A stretch of DNA of 64,000 bases from Maylandia zebra. Lineage: Eukaryota > Chordata > Actinopteri > Cichliformes > Cichlidae. Below the pieces are notes generated by a model, which was given only the letters and a program-made list of their open reading frames with translations, had not been told where the DNA came from and did no database searches. Each line of letters begins with the position of its first letter. Position 1 is the stretch's first letter. A program made the translations under genes and the position numbers. Below are positions 20,056 through 32,354 of the stretch, piece by piece. The DNA is taken from contig NC_135170.1 in NCBI RefSeq assembly GCF_041146795.1, positions 31,049,533-31,113,532 on the forward strand, read 5' to 3'.

Positions 20056-21039
20056 GTAACACAATTGTATGTTAAAAATTTAGAACTGCTTTGCAAGTGA
20101 CTATTAGAGGACCTATTACGGAGAGTGAAATGAGAGAATAGCTCCCCGTAAATCAATCAGCGGTGGCATACTGGGTTTGTGGTCTGACCCTGAAGTGGAT
20201 TTCACCTTTAGACATTATCTTCCTACTCTGGCCAGGCAAAATGCTTCCCCAGCACTTTATTATTGGAACATGTCAGTAGCACTTAAATAAGATATATATC
20301 ATGGATCTCTTATAACTTAACCACTATCTGTGTGCAGGATTGCAGTGTAACACTGGAGCTTGACTCCTATAGAAATGCAGTTTGGAGTCCAAATACATAT
20401 GAAAACGTTTTTTATTTAATAGCTTTTGAGCATCATGTGTGTCTTTGGGCCAGTGTTTTTTAACTTGGAGACTCCACTGGATGATATGGTAATTTACCAT
20501 GAAACTTTGTACAGACACTCACAGTTGACAGACAAAACACAGATAAAACACACTGCTGTAACTATCCATGAACTGTGAACTCTAATAACACTTGGGTGAT
20601 CATTTTACTTTTTCTTCTGATGCCATCACCGGGTCAAAATTTCAGTTTACCCAAATTCTTTAATTTATACCCAAATGTTAACCAGTGCCATTCCCATCAC
20701 TCTCATCTTTAAGTATCAGCAACTCAAGATGCTGAAAATGTAAACATTACCCATCAAACACCAGAACATTACTGTTATCATCGTGATCATGTTAATGCAA
20801 TTTAGCTCAAAGTACATCATGCCTAAAAGGATGTACATACAGGAAGAGGCTGGCACCAATGCAGTGAGCGGAGACCATGTAGTGTAAATTCAATTTAGCT
20901 TAAGCTTACCTAACCATAAGCTACATCTTTCTCTTTGTCTTGCTACTTCAAGAAACGGTGTGCAAGTCACAGCTTTAAATTATGAATCTCAACTTTAACC
21001 TATTTTAGGCTCATTTTTACTTTCAAAGACATGATGGTA
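20056..21039. other. No gene seen
   Basis: AT-rich with short chance frames only. No repeat ends or RNA genes were recognised. Confidence 0.4.
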
Positions 21040-21535
21040 GCACCCTCTTGTTAACACATGTAGATTATTTTTTATATAGCAACAACTAAGGCAAAATGCA
21101 AAAGTGGTGGGTAAACAGCTAAAGAAACCCCATGATTCAAAAGTTTGCAGAACCTCCTTTTGCAGCAATAAGTCGAGGAAATTATTCTCAGTATGAGTTT
21201 ATCCATCTCTCTCATGTTTATGGAGAAGTTTTAGTCCACTTTTCTTTACAACACTGATTCAGTTTATTTACTTTTGACTCCAGAATTGACTTCAAATTGT
21301 TTGGACGTGGCCTTATAACCCTTCCCAGATTGATGAGGAAGACAATACTGAATTGTTTCTTCGTTAGCAGTGTGTTAACACACACCTGAATACAGAGGTA
21401 TTCACACTTGCTGATAATCAACTAATCAAGTGTATGTGATTATTAGTACCTAGCTGCTACGTATCCTTTTAATTCCTAGTAGCACTTAGTCTTCCCTCCA
21501 CAGCTTCAGCATTTGGGCTTGGTTTTTGTTAGATA
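21040..21535 (-). mobile_element. Tc1-like relic, internally deleted
   Basis: It shares ordered blocks with the longer relic at 26910-27920: the minus-strand INLGRVIRPRPNNLKSI remnant (about 21280-21335), GTGTTAACACACACCTGAA, and TTCACACTTGCTGATAATCA. These match a degenerate fish Tc1-like element. No open transposase remains. Confidence 0.6.
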
Positions 21536-24084
21536 AATAATACCACGGTGTAATATGTCATATTCCGTTGTATTTACTTGGTAATTAACAGAAGATTAAA
21601 AAAAAATCCTGATATGTAAAACCTAGAAGAGGGTGTAGTTTCTTTTCTCCACTGCAGTTTTCATTAGTGACAATGTGTCTGAAGCACATTGTGTCCATGC
21701 TGTGAAAAGCCTCTTGACCAGATTCTCCTGATATTTTTCAGATTTCATGAGTGAAAACAATCATTTTTTACTGGATGTTGATTTCTGATCTTTAATCTTT
21801 TCTTTATGGTCTTGGAAAGAAACCATGTGGAAGTATTTCATTCAGAATAACTGCTGTGGTTGGTTTTGTGTAGCCTGGCCTGCAGCTATCCAGACTGCGT
21901 GTGGTTGTGAGTCATAATAAGTTACATCATATTTACATCATTTTGGGCGTCACAAGAAACATTTTTTAGAAACCATTTATCAAGAGCACAAATATACTGA
22001 TGTGCTTATTTGCTGTGACACATGAACACATTAATAGGGGTTATTTTATAAATGGCAGGATCCATGAATTTAGTCTGGTTTTAAACAGTATTTAATCATG
22101 TGCAGCTATTTGACAGTTCAGCCATTGGTCTTTTTTTTAGGCAATAAAAAGGTTGGCTGAGTGGAGAAAGCCTGAGGTGTATGGCTTGAATAACAAAAAA
22201 ACATATAGGAAAGTGAGGAGGTTATTGTAATGTGTAATGTGAAAAGAGGGATACAGGGAAATGAAATAATGGAAAAAACAGGGACAGGAAAGAAAACCAC
22301 GCCAATGAATACAGATTTAATGTTCAGAGCTGTGAATTATGACAAATGGACATATACATTACAGACGCACATGCATGCACGCGCACACACACACACACAC
22401 ATGCACACACGAGTTTATTTTGTCTCTGTGCCGAGGATTTCCAGCACATTAGCAACCAGCCATGTATGCCGTTTGAAGGAAGACGACTTGAGAACACAAG
22501 GCCTTTGATCACTGCCAGTGAAACAGAAAGCATGATGGGGCTGAAATGCAAGGCTACCACACACCTAACACACACAAGCAGAGAAACACAAACGCCTCTA
22601 TCAGCCTTGCTGCTGTTCTTGCATGCAGTGGTTGAATCATATTAGGACGTAAAAACAAAATGCACACCCAGATCCGCGTGCACAAAAACGGATTAAGTAA
22701 TTAAAACTTTCGTTACTCAATATTTTTTCATAGTATTGAGCTGCTGTGGAAGATCACATTCTAGATGTAAAGGATTGGAGGAAGGTAGAGGAAGAGGATC
22801 AGGTTTTGTATTATTGCTATTCAATATCTTCCACCCAGCTAATCACATTAGTCTCTTTTTGGTGCCCTGCTGTCAATGCACGTCCTTGGATTGCTCTCAG
22901 TCAACTAATCCCTTTTTGCTAACACATCTATCCTTCGCTTTGCTCCTAGCACTTCTTTTCAGATTTTCTTTTTCAGATTTCTCGACCGCTTCTGTCTCAT
23001 TTCATATGACGTCAACTTTCTCCCAGATGCTTAAGAAATCAGAAGACCATCGGTGGCCTTTATGATCCCAGGTTGCACATAAAGGCACACAAAAAGGACA
23101 TCATCCTCCCTTATTCATAGACATCAATTTGTGCACCATGATAATAACATTTCTGTTCGATTCAGAAGAAACGGCAGTCTTACGTACGGCGGTGCTCGAT
23201 GCAATCTCAAGGTGCAGAGCAGGTTTAATAATGCCATCAATATTCCATCACCATCACCTTGAGTGAAACAGCTCATCCATTTGGAGGATAATAGTGGTTA
23301 GCTGAAGCGTCACCATGAAGCAATTGAGAAAAGCAGCCAGATAAGAACTACTACTCCTTTTACAGTGGATCAGAGAAAGATCTTATCTGAGACAATCTTT
23401 CACTTCCTACGAGGGAAGTGAAAGATTGAGAGAGTGACAAGTGCTAATACGAGCCATTCAAAAGTGTTTAAGAAAACTAGACTTTCATGTCATTTTCAGG
23501 ACTAGCAAAATGATCAAAGCAGCATCTCATAAACAATAAAACATGACAATTAAATTTTAAGTACCCATGTGGAGTAATAAAAGGCAGGAGATGAGTATAA
23601 TAAAATAGCATTACCCCTCTTATCCATGGCTAAATTCATCTCACTCTTCTTTTTCTCGCAGTCAAGTTTTACAGTGGTTAAAGCCCTAAACACAAAATCG
23701 TCATTCTAGATATTACAGTGAATTATTGGTGAAGAAGGGCAAATATTCAGTATGCAACCTAGTTTCCAGAAAAACACGAATGCAGGCTAAAAATTTAATG
23801 AAAGAAAATGATTGTATTTGTGATTTTTTTAAAGTCTATCTTTATTGTAAGACAGTAAAGATATTAAATGTTAAAAATGAAATAAATGTTTTGAATTATG
23901 TAAGCTTAGTTTGAATATTTATGCCACATTTATTAATGCAGGGCAGATTTAAAAAGACAGCAAGAGATGGTTTTTAATTAAAAGAGACAAAACAACTGGG
24001 TGACTATACATTTAGGTTAATTAGTAATGCCACTGGGTATGAAAAGAGTATGGCTATAGGTACATAGCTCCTAACTATACATCC
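21536..24084. other. No gene seen; one (CA)n patch and one hairpin
   Basis: No splice-bounded coding frame or RNA gene was recognised. A short (CA)n lies at about 22383-22410 and a perfect hairpin at 23393-23428. Confidence 0.4.
23393..23428. repeat. Hairpin with 15-bp perfect arms
   Basis: CAATCTTTCACTTCC (23393-23407) and its exact complement at 23414-23428 flank the loop TACGAG. Pairing does not extend much further, so the stem is short for a miRNA precursor. Confidence 0.6.
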
Positions 24085-24280
24085 TTCCATACATTTAATT
24101 TCACTTTTTCAAGTCAGGGTCACAGTTGGGCTGAAGCCTATCCCAGCTGTCATGAGGCAAGAGGCACTGTACACCCAGAAGAGCTTTCTAGTCTGTCACA
24201 GGTCCCAACTGGTCAGCAGATTAAAACCCAGGACCCTCTGTGAGGCAAACACTGCACCACTGTACTGCTAGGGCTCGAAG
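24085..24280 (+). repeat. Degenerate teleost interspersed repeat
   Basis: CAGTTGGGCTGAAGCCTATCC, CACTGTACACCCAGAAGAGC and a tail reading CAAACACTGCACCACTGTAC match in order the high-copy fish repeat family of 16868-17140, more diverged. Confidence 0.6.
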
Positions 24281-26909
24281 ATTAAAAAATTCATACTAAA
24301 TGAGAGGAAATGACGCGTTAAGATGGCCGTCTTTGCACGGATGTGTTCGTTTTCTGAGCCTGTGATCCTGCGCTCGCAGCGTCTGGTTCCTGTTACACTG
24401 GGACCATTTGTACTTAGGGGTCACATGTTTTACAACTTTGTACTTTCATGCTACTGCCTCCCCACGCGATGACAGCAGGGGATCTGCAGGTGAATCTGAA
24501 TGTGAACACAACCCGACCACCAGCCATGTCAAGACAGAGGGCACAGACAGGCCACGTTTTATACGACCGCCCGGGAACGTCGCACCTGCTCAATAACACT
24601 ATTCTCCGTACAGTTCGTCTCGGTGAGGTTTATCAAGTATGAAACGACTGGTATTTGGTGGCCGAGTGTGTGTTGGGTCACTGTAAATATGGTGAACCAT
24701 CTCAGAAGCAATATGACACTCACTCAGATGTTTTACTACACCTCTGCGGCATCCTCCGGCTGCCTGGAAATCCATCCACTCTGTCACGAAATAGAGGCTT
24801 TCTGGCAAGATATGGTCATCCAGCACATGTGAATCAGACTTATAAGAATGAGGGCACCATCGGGGCACTTTTTCTGGGAAATGTTAAAAATAGCAACATC
24901 CAGCCAAAAAGTTGTAGTCACTCATTCTAACTAATTAATGCTGATGATTTATTGAACAGTGCTTATCCAGTAACCACCGGATTTCCTTCTGTTTTGGTTC
25001 AGGCAATACATTTCCCTTGTTTTGCTCACGTCAGAACACCATCTTATCACACGCAGAAAAAGGGTTAACCTCTGGAGACCTGGGGTGCAGTTGTATTTGG
25101 GGTAAATACACCATGCAATCTTTTCCACATTAGTATTCTGGTTTAAAAAGAAAAACTTCTAATAAAGCAATTCTTTAGAAAACACATAAACATTGATCTA
25201 TACTGTTTCTCATTAGAAGAGATTTTTTAATGAGGCAGACCAGGCCTGCAACACCAGTTTTATTGTATAAAGTTAGAAAAAAGGACACGGTCTTAATGTC
25301 CACACATGCAATGGATGAGGAAGACTTTTGTGTTTTTTATTATCAATTTATGACACAGGACAAAAACAGCAGGGTTACACTGTAATGCTAAAATAGATTA
25401 AAAAAATAAAAATAAAAGACATAACCCGGCCCTCACCATGCACCTTCCAAATCTCTCATTAGGGGATCTGACCATTTCTGCAACCTTCTGTATACTACAA
25501 TCTGACATTTACACCCACTTCATGGTGTGATTGTACAGCTGTGTGGAAGTGAGGGAAAAGCAAGGTTTTGACCTTCTCTCGCTACCTTTCTAACTTGTCA
25601 TGTGGCTGGTTCTATAATCAGACCTGTGCACAATATAAATTCTTTCTTAGAGGTATTATCTGAAAATATGCTATGAGATATGTTGTCCCATGGCTTACAA
25701 TACAGAAACCTCTCTAATATGAAAAGCTTTATGTGTTGTTGCTTTTCAGGTTTTCTGTTATCCACAGTTTATGTTTTGTTTGGTTGCATTTAGGCACAAA
25801 GCTACTTGGGTGATCATAAAAAGGTTGGCTTGGGCTAAATCCATCCGTTTCATTGTTTGCCCTATTCTGCCCCATTCACAGGTGACAAAACAAGCTCACA
25901 TTTCACATGTAACTCTTCACATGATCTGCAGGTCGCAAATCCAGCATGTACAAATTACACATAGTGCCATTTTGGCTGTAGATCAAAAGTTAAGGGATCA
26001 ACAGTTCATCCTGAAGGGTGAACTGTCGAGTCAATGCCTGTATGAAACTTTATGCCAGTCCATTTATACCAACTCTTGCATGGCTAATTAGTTGGATGCA
26101 CAACTACATTCATATGCATAAGTCATTATGAGAACAAAAGATTAGCTCAGATTTGCAGCTGATACTTGTTCAGAGTGTTTTGTAATTTGTCTTTGTGCAA
26201 TTTAACACTTAATCATCAACAAGTTAATCAGGAGCTACTTTGTTAATGAGCCTTTACGTCCTGCTTTATTTTTATGTGTTCCTTGGAAACTGTTCAGGAA
26301 TTTGTCTAATTTATTGTAAACTTGTTTGCTGCTAAATCAAGTTCAGCTTTCTTTTCATTTCTGCCTCCAACTTGGCATCCTGTGTGAGTCGCTGGCAGCA
26401 GGTCATCTTTCCTGTTCCTTCACTATGGAATGTATATGGCTGAAAACACGGCTTTGAACGTCCAAGCATGACAGATGAGCAGGAAACTCTAAGATGAAAA
26501 GTCTTGAATTTTGACTCTCTGCTTTGATTTTGGGCAACACTGGTGTGTTTCCAATGAATTGGCCTTGAGATGAGAAAGAAAAATCTGGCTTTGTAAAAAT
26601 GCACTGTAAACATGAGTCACTGAAGCACATTTCCCAGGGGGACAGTTTCTTTCACAAACATACACTCAGACAAAAAGGAAGCAACAGGAGAAAATAGGAT
26701 TCATCGTGCTCTGTGGATAAAAATGCAGCTGAAGTCATTAATCACACACTCACTGTAATTAGAAGAGGAGAAAATGTATGCCTAAGTAAATCACTTAGCA
26801 CTGCTCAGAGGGAAAAAGAACTGTTAAAAACATCAGCCATGTGTCTTAAAATGCATAAAACAGCCTGTAAATGAGTGCAAGATCTGGTACTGCTGTTGTT
26901 TTGTTTTTT
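24281..26909. other. No supported gene; GC-richer patch at 24300-24640
   Basis: The patch at 24300-24640 has several CpGs and two overlapping ATG frames (from 24323 and 24448), but no recognisable product and no partner exon. It could be an old promoter, a first exon or chance. The rest is AT-rich without signals. Confidence 0.35.
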
Positions 26910-27920
26910 TCAAAATACATACAGTCACAGCAAAAAAAAAATTACACCCTCTGTCAGTTTGAAGGTTTTAAATATCAGGACATAATAAGTTTTTCAGGGC
27001 ATTTGCTTATGCACAGGTCTCTTAAGGTTCTGGCACAGCATTTCAATCAGGTTGAGGTCTGGACTTTGACTGAGTCATTGCAAAAGGTTGATTCTTTTCT
27101 GTTTCAGCCATTCTGTTGGAGATTTGCTGCTGTGCTTTGGGTCACGGTTCTGTTGCATTACTTAAGCCAAGCTTTAGCTGTTGGACAGGTGGCCTCACAT
27201 TTGGCTCTAGGATATTTTAGTATACAGAGGAGTTCGTGATCAATGTCTGCAATGTGCCCGAGTCCTGTGTCTGCAAAATAAGCCCAAATCAGCACCCCTC
27301 TATCCCCATGCTTGACAATTGGTATGAGCTGTTTGAGCTGATATGCTTTGTTTGGCTCTCACTAAATTTGGTGCCGAGTATTATGGCCAAAAATCTCCAC
27401 TTTGGACTAAAGGACACTGTCCAAAAGTCTTGTGATTTGTTCAGAGAGACCCTTACAAACAAGACACCCATGTTCAGTCTTTTTTTAATTGTACCGTGGT
27501 AAACTTTGACATCCTCACAAAGGCCCGTAGAGCCCAAGATGTAGCTCTTGGATGTTTGCAGTTTCTCTGAAGATTGACTCAGTCTGACCTTGGGGTGAAT
27601 TTTTTGGGGCGTGCACTCCTGCAAAGATTGGCAGCTGTCTTGAACGTTTTCCACTTGTGAATAATCTTTCTTACTGCAGAATAATAGACTTTAAATTGGT
27701 TGGAAATTATGTTACAACCCTACAATCGTTAATGTCCCTCCACTTTGCCATTGTATTAAGAAACATCTGAATGCTCCAGACCAGCAAACTGTGAAAACGT
27801 CCACTTTTATAGAAGTGGTCTCACTTGCTCATTATCAGTTAATTAATTGCGTTTGATTATAAACAGCTGGCTGCTACTTACCCTAATAATTCCTATGGAA
27901 GGAGTGAGGGTGTTATGGTT
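26910..27920 (-). mobile_element. Tc1-like transposon relic with transposase remnants
   Basis: On the minus strand, 27590-27660 encodes a recognisable transposase DNA-binding piece, VRKIIHKWKTFKTAANL followed by FTPR. Near 27000-27060 a C-terminal piece SQSPDLNLIEMLCQNLKR corresponds to the third catalytic block (PDLNPIE). Frames between are broken by stops and shifts. The end near 27830-27900 carries the same sequences as the relic at 21040. It is inactive. Confidence 0.7.
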
Positions 27921-28231
27921 GTTACTTGATGTGTAAAACCTCAGAAGCGACATGGGCATACTGCCTTTTTACTAAGCTACTGGGAAGAAGAACCCTTATA
28001 TTTAAAAGATTTATTTCTGCTTGTAACAGACCACAAATTCTGAGATGAAATATCCAGTTGAAATTTACAGTATCTGTTTTACATAAATATATTTGAAATA
28101 TGGGAACACTTTTGTAAGAAAACCTCTCTATTTCATGAAATAATACCACAGCATGGTGCGTTAAACGCTAAAGGATCCGTTTTTATTCTTTGCTTTGAAC
28201 CTTTGATATTAAGTTAACTAGGGAGAAAGAA

Positions 28232-28233
<2 letters not shown>

Positions 28234-28291
<58 letters not shown>
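28234..28291 (+). repeat. (CA)n microsatellite
   Basis: Uninterrupted CA repeat of 58 bases. Confidence 0.95.
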
Positions 28292-28292
<1 letters not shown>

Positions 28293-29052
28293 ATCTATAT
28301 GACAGCCTAAAGACAGCCTGTCAGGAGGAAAGTGTATGCTCTCTTCCAGCTCTGGCTCAGCTCCAGTCTTCAACGTGTACTTTTTGTGGTTTTATATTTG
28401 CAAACGATTTGTGAAGGGTGAAAGCACCTCCTCCTCTGTGTTGAATCTCATCTATAATTCTTGTTTTTAGATCTGTAACCAGTCACAGGTGATGTACTAT
28501 CCCCTACTTGGCAGCCAGTTAAAAACATGTGGCGTCCACTCTCCCGACTCCGTATGGCTCCCCCGGCATGTTTCCCAATGCATGCTGAGACATAACTGTA
28601 TACAGTGGGCCTCCAACTGTTACATCAGGCACAATGTGTCACCTCAACGGCAAACAGATAAGAAATCAGTGTGGTTAAACATCACACAGGGGTCATCCCG
28701 TCTTTAGACTCAACAGGAGAGGCTCTTGTCTCGACTAGACTTATCTTTGTCTAAACACCACAACATCTGTATTTTATATCCACACCAGTATCCAAGAAAT
28801 CAAATCCATTCCCTCAGTTTACATCGTTCTTTCAGATCTTATGCCATGTTTTTGACAAAGCAATATTAACCTTAACACTGCTTTCCCCACATTTCTGCAG
28901 TCAGGTTGTGAACAAAAGGCAAGTATTGAATATGTGAATATTTTTTATTCTATTCATGGAAGGCAAAAAAACCCCATTTCCATTATGTTCACATTTAAAT
29001 AGAATAAGTTAAGCACATATCAATATCCGGCAGAGAGGTGGTACACAAGGTA
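28292..29052. other. No gene seen
   Basis: Short frames only; no splice-bounded coding segment was recognised upstream of the tRNA. Confidence 0.4.
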
Positions 29053-29126
29053 GGCCAGTTAGCTCAGTTGGTTAGAGCGTGGTGCTAATAACGCCAAGGT
29101 TGTGGGTTCGATCCCCGTACGGGCCA
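29053..29126 (+). tRNA. tRNA-Ile (anticodon AAU)
   Basis: A 74-nt cloverleaf: acceptor GGCCAGT/ACGGGCC, D arm with TAGCTCAGTTGGTTAGAG (box A), anticodon loop CTAATAA with AAT, and T arm with GGTTCGATCC (box B). It nearly equals the vertebrate tRNA-Ile(AAU) consensus; the position-5 pair is A-G, and the top of the T stem has two wobble pairs. A TTTT terminator follows at 29134-29137. A common fish repeat fragment follows directly, so it could be a tRNA-derived SINE head or pseudo-copy. Confidence 0.8.
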
Positions 29127-29149
29127 CAAGCTGTTTTGGGAGGGGAAAG

Positions 29150-29205
29150 CTCAAACCCCTGAGCAAGGTACCGTCCCTACACGCTGCTTCAGTGAATGAA
29201 TGCAG
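29150..29205 (+). repeat. Fragment of a common fish repeat
   Basis: ACCCCTGAGCAAGGTACCGT followed by CCCTACACGCTGC matches a frequent fish interspersed sequence. It lies just after the tRNA. Confidence 0.45.
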
Positions 29206-29465
29206 AGAGTAAGTATATAGGAAAAAACAAGACTGAGTGAATCTGAGACCATTTCATCATTGGAGATCATTTCAAAAATAAAAGGGGATTGTTTAAGAAT
29301 ACATTTATAAATAAAGGTTAGCCACTGTGGCTACAAGTGTACAAAAATGGTGATTACACCCACAGATGTATTTTTCTATGATTGGGTGAAGACCAAACAG
29401 TAGCATCTAGGGCACAAAATTGCCAACAAATCTCATTTCTTGGAAAAGAAAGTCAATCCACATAT

Positions 29466-30016
29466 ACAGTCCCAATCAAAAGTTTAAGACCACTTGAAAA
29501 ATGGCAAAAATCATATTTTGCATGGTTGGATCTTAACAAGGTTCTAAGTCGAGATTCAACATGCAACAAGAAGAAATGGGAGTGAGACAAAATATTTCTG
29601 TGAGCATGCAATTTATTGAAAACAATGCTTAAACTGAAAGAGGCTGTTTTACAGCTGATCAAAAGTTTAGGACCACACCTCCAAAACCCCCCGTAAACCC
29701 CCCCAAAAGAGAAATCAAAGGTCCAAACATGAACTCAGTAATGAGTAGTTCCACCCTTATTGTTGATCACTTCAAAAATTTGTTGTGGCATGCTTGGCAT
29801 GCCTCGAAGGGCATCTATTGTCTGGAACTGTTGCCCATTTTTGTAAACTTTCCTTGCCATCTTTCCCCAATGGTTCTCAATTGGATTTAGATCAGGGGAA
29901 CATGCAGGATGGTCCAAAAGACTGATGCTATTCTCCTGGGAGAAGTCCCTTGTCCTGCGGACACTGTGCACAATAGCATTGGCTCTTTGAAAAACCCTGT
30001 CCACATAGACGAGGAC
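29466..30016 (-). mobile_element. Truncated Tc1-like transposon
   Basis: The right end of a minus-strand element starts with the terminal repeat CAGTCCCAATCAAAAGTTTA at 29466, and CAAAAGTTTAGGACCACA recurs internally at about 29660. The transposase C-terminal frame follows, and the element stops abruptly near 30016, where other repeat sequence begins. The transposase N-terminal half and the other terminal repeat are missing. Confidence 0.75.
29735..30004 (-). pseudogene. Tc1-like transposase, C-terminal fragment
   Basis: An 89-residue open frame with the block HPACSPDLNPIENHWGKM, the third catalytic acidic residue region of DD34E transposases. The two catalytic aspartates upstream are absent because the element is truncated. 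It is not a functional gene. Confidence 0.8.
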
Positions 30017-30029
30017 CCTCAGTCATGAG

Positions 30030-30420
30030 CAGTGTTGGGCAAGTTACTTTGAAAAAAAAATCAGACAAAAAAACATAAAATCAGAGTAGAAAAAGTATTT
30101 TTTTTTTACTGTAACAACCACAAACATGTTTAATGAATCATATTTCATAACTTTAAATGCAAATATAACTTGTCAATTTTAAAATCCTATGCACAAGTTT
30201 GGCAAACAACAAAGTTATTTGCAGCCATTTACCTTTTACCTTGATTTTTTTAATAACCATTTCAAACTATTTACAGAACAATCAGTTGTTCTGCATTCAA
30301 TAAGATGCCACACAAATTATTTGTGCCACTCCAAAAAAATAATTTCTGTCCACTATAAAGGAGAACATCACAGCCTGATACCTGCAGGTCTGACAGCAGG
30401 TGTATAACTCCTGTTTCTAC
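30030..30420. repeat. Interspersed repeat beginning CAGTGTTGGGCAAGTTACTT
   Basis: The first 20 bases are the start of a very common fish non-autonomous element (hAT-like). The interior is AT-rich and degenerate, ending around a TACCTGCAGG segment. The right terminus is not clear. Confidence 0.45.
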
Positions 30421-30439
30421 CTGGAGACAGCAGTCGCCT

Positions 30440-30556
30440 CATTGTTCTGACACACAACACAAAACTATCCACAACTCTACACACTAACGACACAAGAAAA
30501 CACATTAACTACACACCCCAAACATGCTAAACGTCACAAATCTCTCACATCTCAAA
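30440..30556 (+). mobile_element. Possible left part of the interrupted Tc1/IS630-like element
   Basis: Sequence rich in ACACAACACAAAAC-type motifs resembles the left flank of the element whose coding remnant is at 36020. The two parts would have been separated by the insertions between them. This link is inference. Confidence 0.3.
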
Positions 30557-30638
30557 ACTCGCTCTCTCTCTCTCTTTTTCTGCTGTCTCTCTCTCTCTCT
30601 CTCTCTGTCTCTCTGTATATATATATATATATATATAT
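30557..30638 (+). repeat. (CT)n followed by (TA)n
   Basis: Interrupted CTCTCT runs (30561-30615) grade into a pure TA tract (about 30616-30638), which is the left flank of the next hAT insertion. Confidence 0.9.
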
Positions 30639-32281
30639 TAGGGGTGCAACGATACACAAAATTCACGGTTCGGTTCGGTTCGATACTTTGGTGTCACGGT
30701 TCGATATTTTTTCGATACAAAAAAATGTTCATGCCTTTTTAATTTGTCATTTATTAAAATTATAAATATATATTTTAACTCAAAAGTACAGTTTTTAAAT
30801 TTAACCCTAACCCTTGTGCGTGTTTTTTATTTTGACAGCGAATGCGCACCTGCGGACCACTTATGTGCAGCCCTGGTTATTTAGCTCGTCATATTGCAGC
30901 CACAGAAATTATTTTGTCCATGAAACCATAAAGCTGCACTTTCTTTTTGCCTTATAGTCTGATTTGTCATAACTTCTCCGTTTTGTGGTAAGCTTTTCTT
31001 TGGCTGTCACTTCTTCACCCTGACCTGTCTTATTTGGCTCAGCAGAACTGAAATGCTTTTACACACTCACTCACATAAGCTCAGCGATTCTCTGCGCGAT
31101 CAACCTCTCACATGTTTAAGCTTGCTGCGGGAGATTTCACTTGTCATGTTTGCATAGTAAGCTAACATTAATAAGACGATGTCAGAGGAATTGGTGCACA
31201 AATTATCATCACTCACAGATCAGTGCTGTCGCTCTCTATACACAGTTCGCAGGATTGCAAAGTGAAAGCAAAAAAACAAGCGCAAATTCAAACGCGACTT
31301 CAATATGTCACATATTGACAGTGGCTCACCGATGCCAATGACATAATTACCCAGCTACATTTCTGAAAGAATGCAAAAGCATTGACATATATTTTTCCTA
31401 CAATAGCCCGACGGGCAGGGAAGAGATAGATTTTGGTAGCCCGACTGAAAAAAATCGCTAGCTCCGGGACGTCGGGCTAGCGATATTGCAAGCCCTGTAT
31501 CTGATTGAGGAATCACTCATCTTTGGAAAAGAGAGTTTATTACAGAGAAATGGCTCTTTCCAAAATAAAAGCTATACTATCCGCTTCTTCTGGGCTATAT
31601 TCTCAGCAGCATAAGGAGAATCATGTGCTAACAGCTGTCTAAATGACTCGGCTAAAGTTAGTAGCATGCTTGCTTTTTTTTGTCTGCTTCCACTTGTCTT
31701 TGCACTAGGATGATGTCGGCGTAAATGTGCAGTCATATTCGTTGTGTTCCCACTAGTGCTTTCAGGTTAATCTCGTTGAAATGACCTTAACGCCACAACA
31801 CGGCAAATCTCCGTTAACGAGCTACCGCCGATCGCTCTGTGCATGGGGCTAGACGGCCAACACGTTAACGAGCTAACTGCGCTAGCACACTAGTTCACAC
31901 CAATGTAATTGAGCATTGCATGGCACATCCAACATACTCTTTTACCTTAGTCCATGACTCGCTTACCTTCAGGGTCATACGTCACATGAAAACCAAAATA
32001 ATTCCAAACGCCAGATCTGAATGAGGGTGGGGGAGGTGCCCTGCGCTCTTCCTTCTGACTATGCTGTCTGTGTTGAGCGCTCAGTGGATCTGCGCTCGAC
32101 AGTGCAGCCTAGGCGGAGTAGTCGAACACAGATTCACTGAGCGCTCAACACAGACAGCATCGTCAGAAGGAAAATTGATAAAATAAATTACAAATGTTGT
32201 ATTGTTCGATACATATGCGTACCGAACCGAAAGCACTGTATCGAACGGTTCAATATCGATACGAATATCGTTGCACCCCTA
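30639..32281. mobile_element. Complete non-autonomous hAT element, 1643 bp
   Basis: It begins TAGGGGTGCAACGATA and ends TATCGTTGCACCCCTA. Subterminal GGTTCGGTTCGGTTCGATAC and ATACG...CCGAACCGAA also pair in inverted orientation. Both flanks read ATATATAT, compatible with the 8-bp hAT duplication but uninformative inside a TA repeat. No transposase frame is open. It carries a large internal inverted repeat (32049-32172). Confidence 0.85.
32049..32172. repeat. Internal inverted repeat, about 46-bp arms
   Basis: The arms 32049-32094 and 32127-32172 are reverse complements with about three mismatches; the shared core includes GTTGAGCGCTCA. A 32-nt spacer separates them. Such a foldback inside the hAT element could form a strong hairpin if transcribed. 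Confidence 0.85.
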
Positions 32282-32302
32282 ATATATATATATATATATA
32301 TA
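32282..32302 (+). repeat. (TA)n flank
   Basis: A pure TA tract between the hAT element and the 3' end of the non-LTR element. Confidence 0.9.
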
Positions 32303-32354
32303 AAAAACACCCAGCACGCCCCTGCGGGCGGTTTATCCTTCAAGCTCGGGTCCT

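Noticed and set aside
24323-24642. Possible first exon in a CpG-richer patch
   Set aside because: Two short overlapping frames, no recognisable product and no downstream exon.
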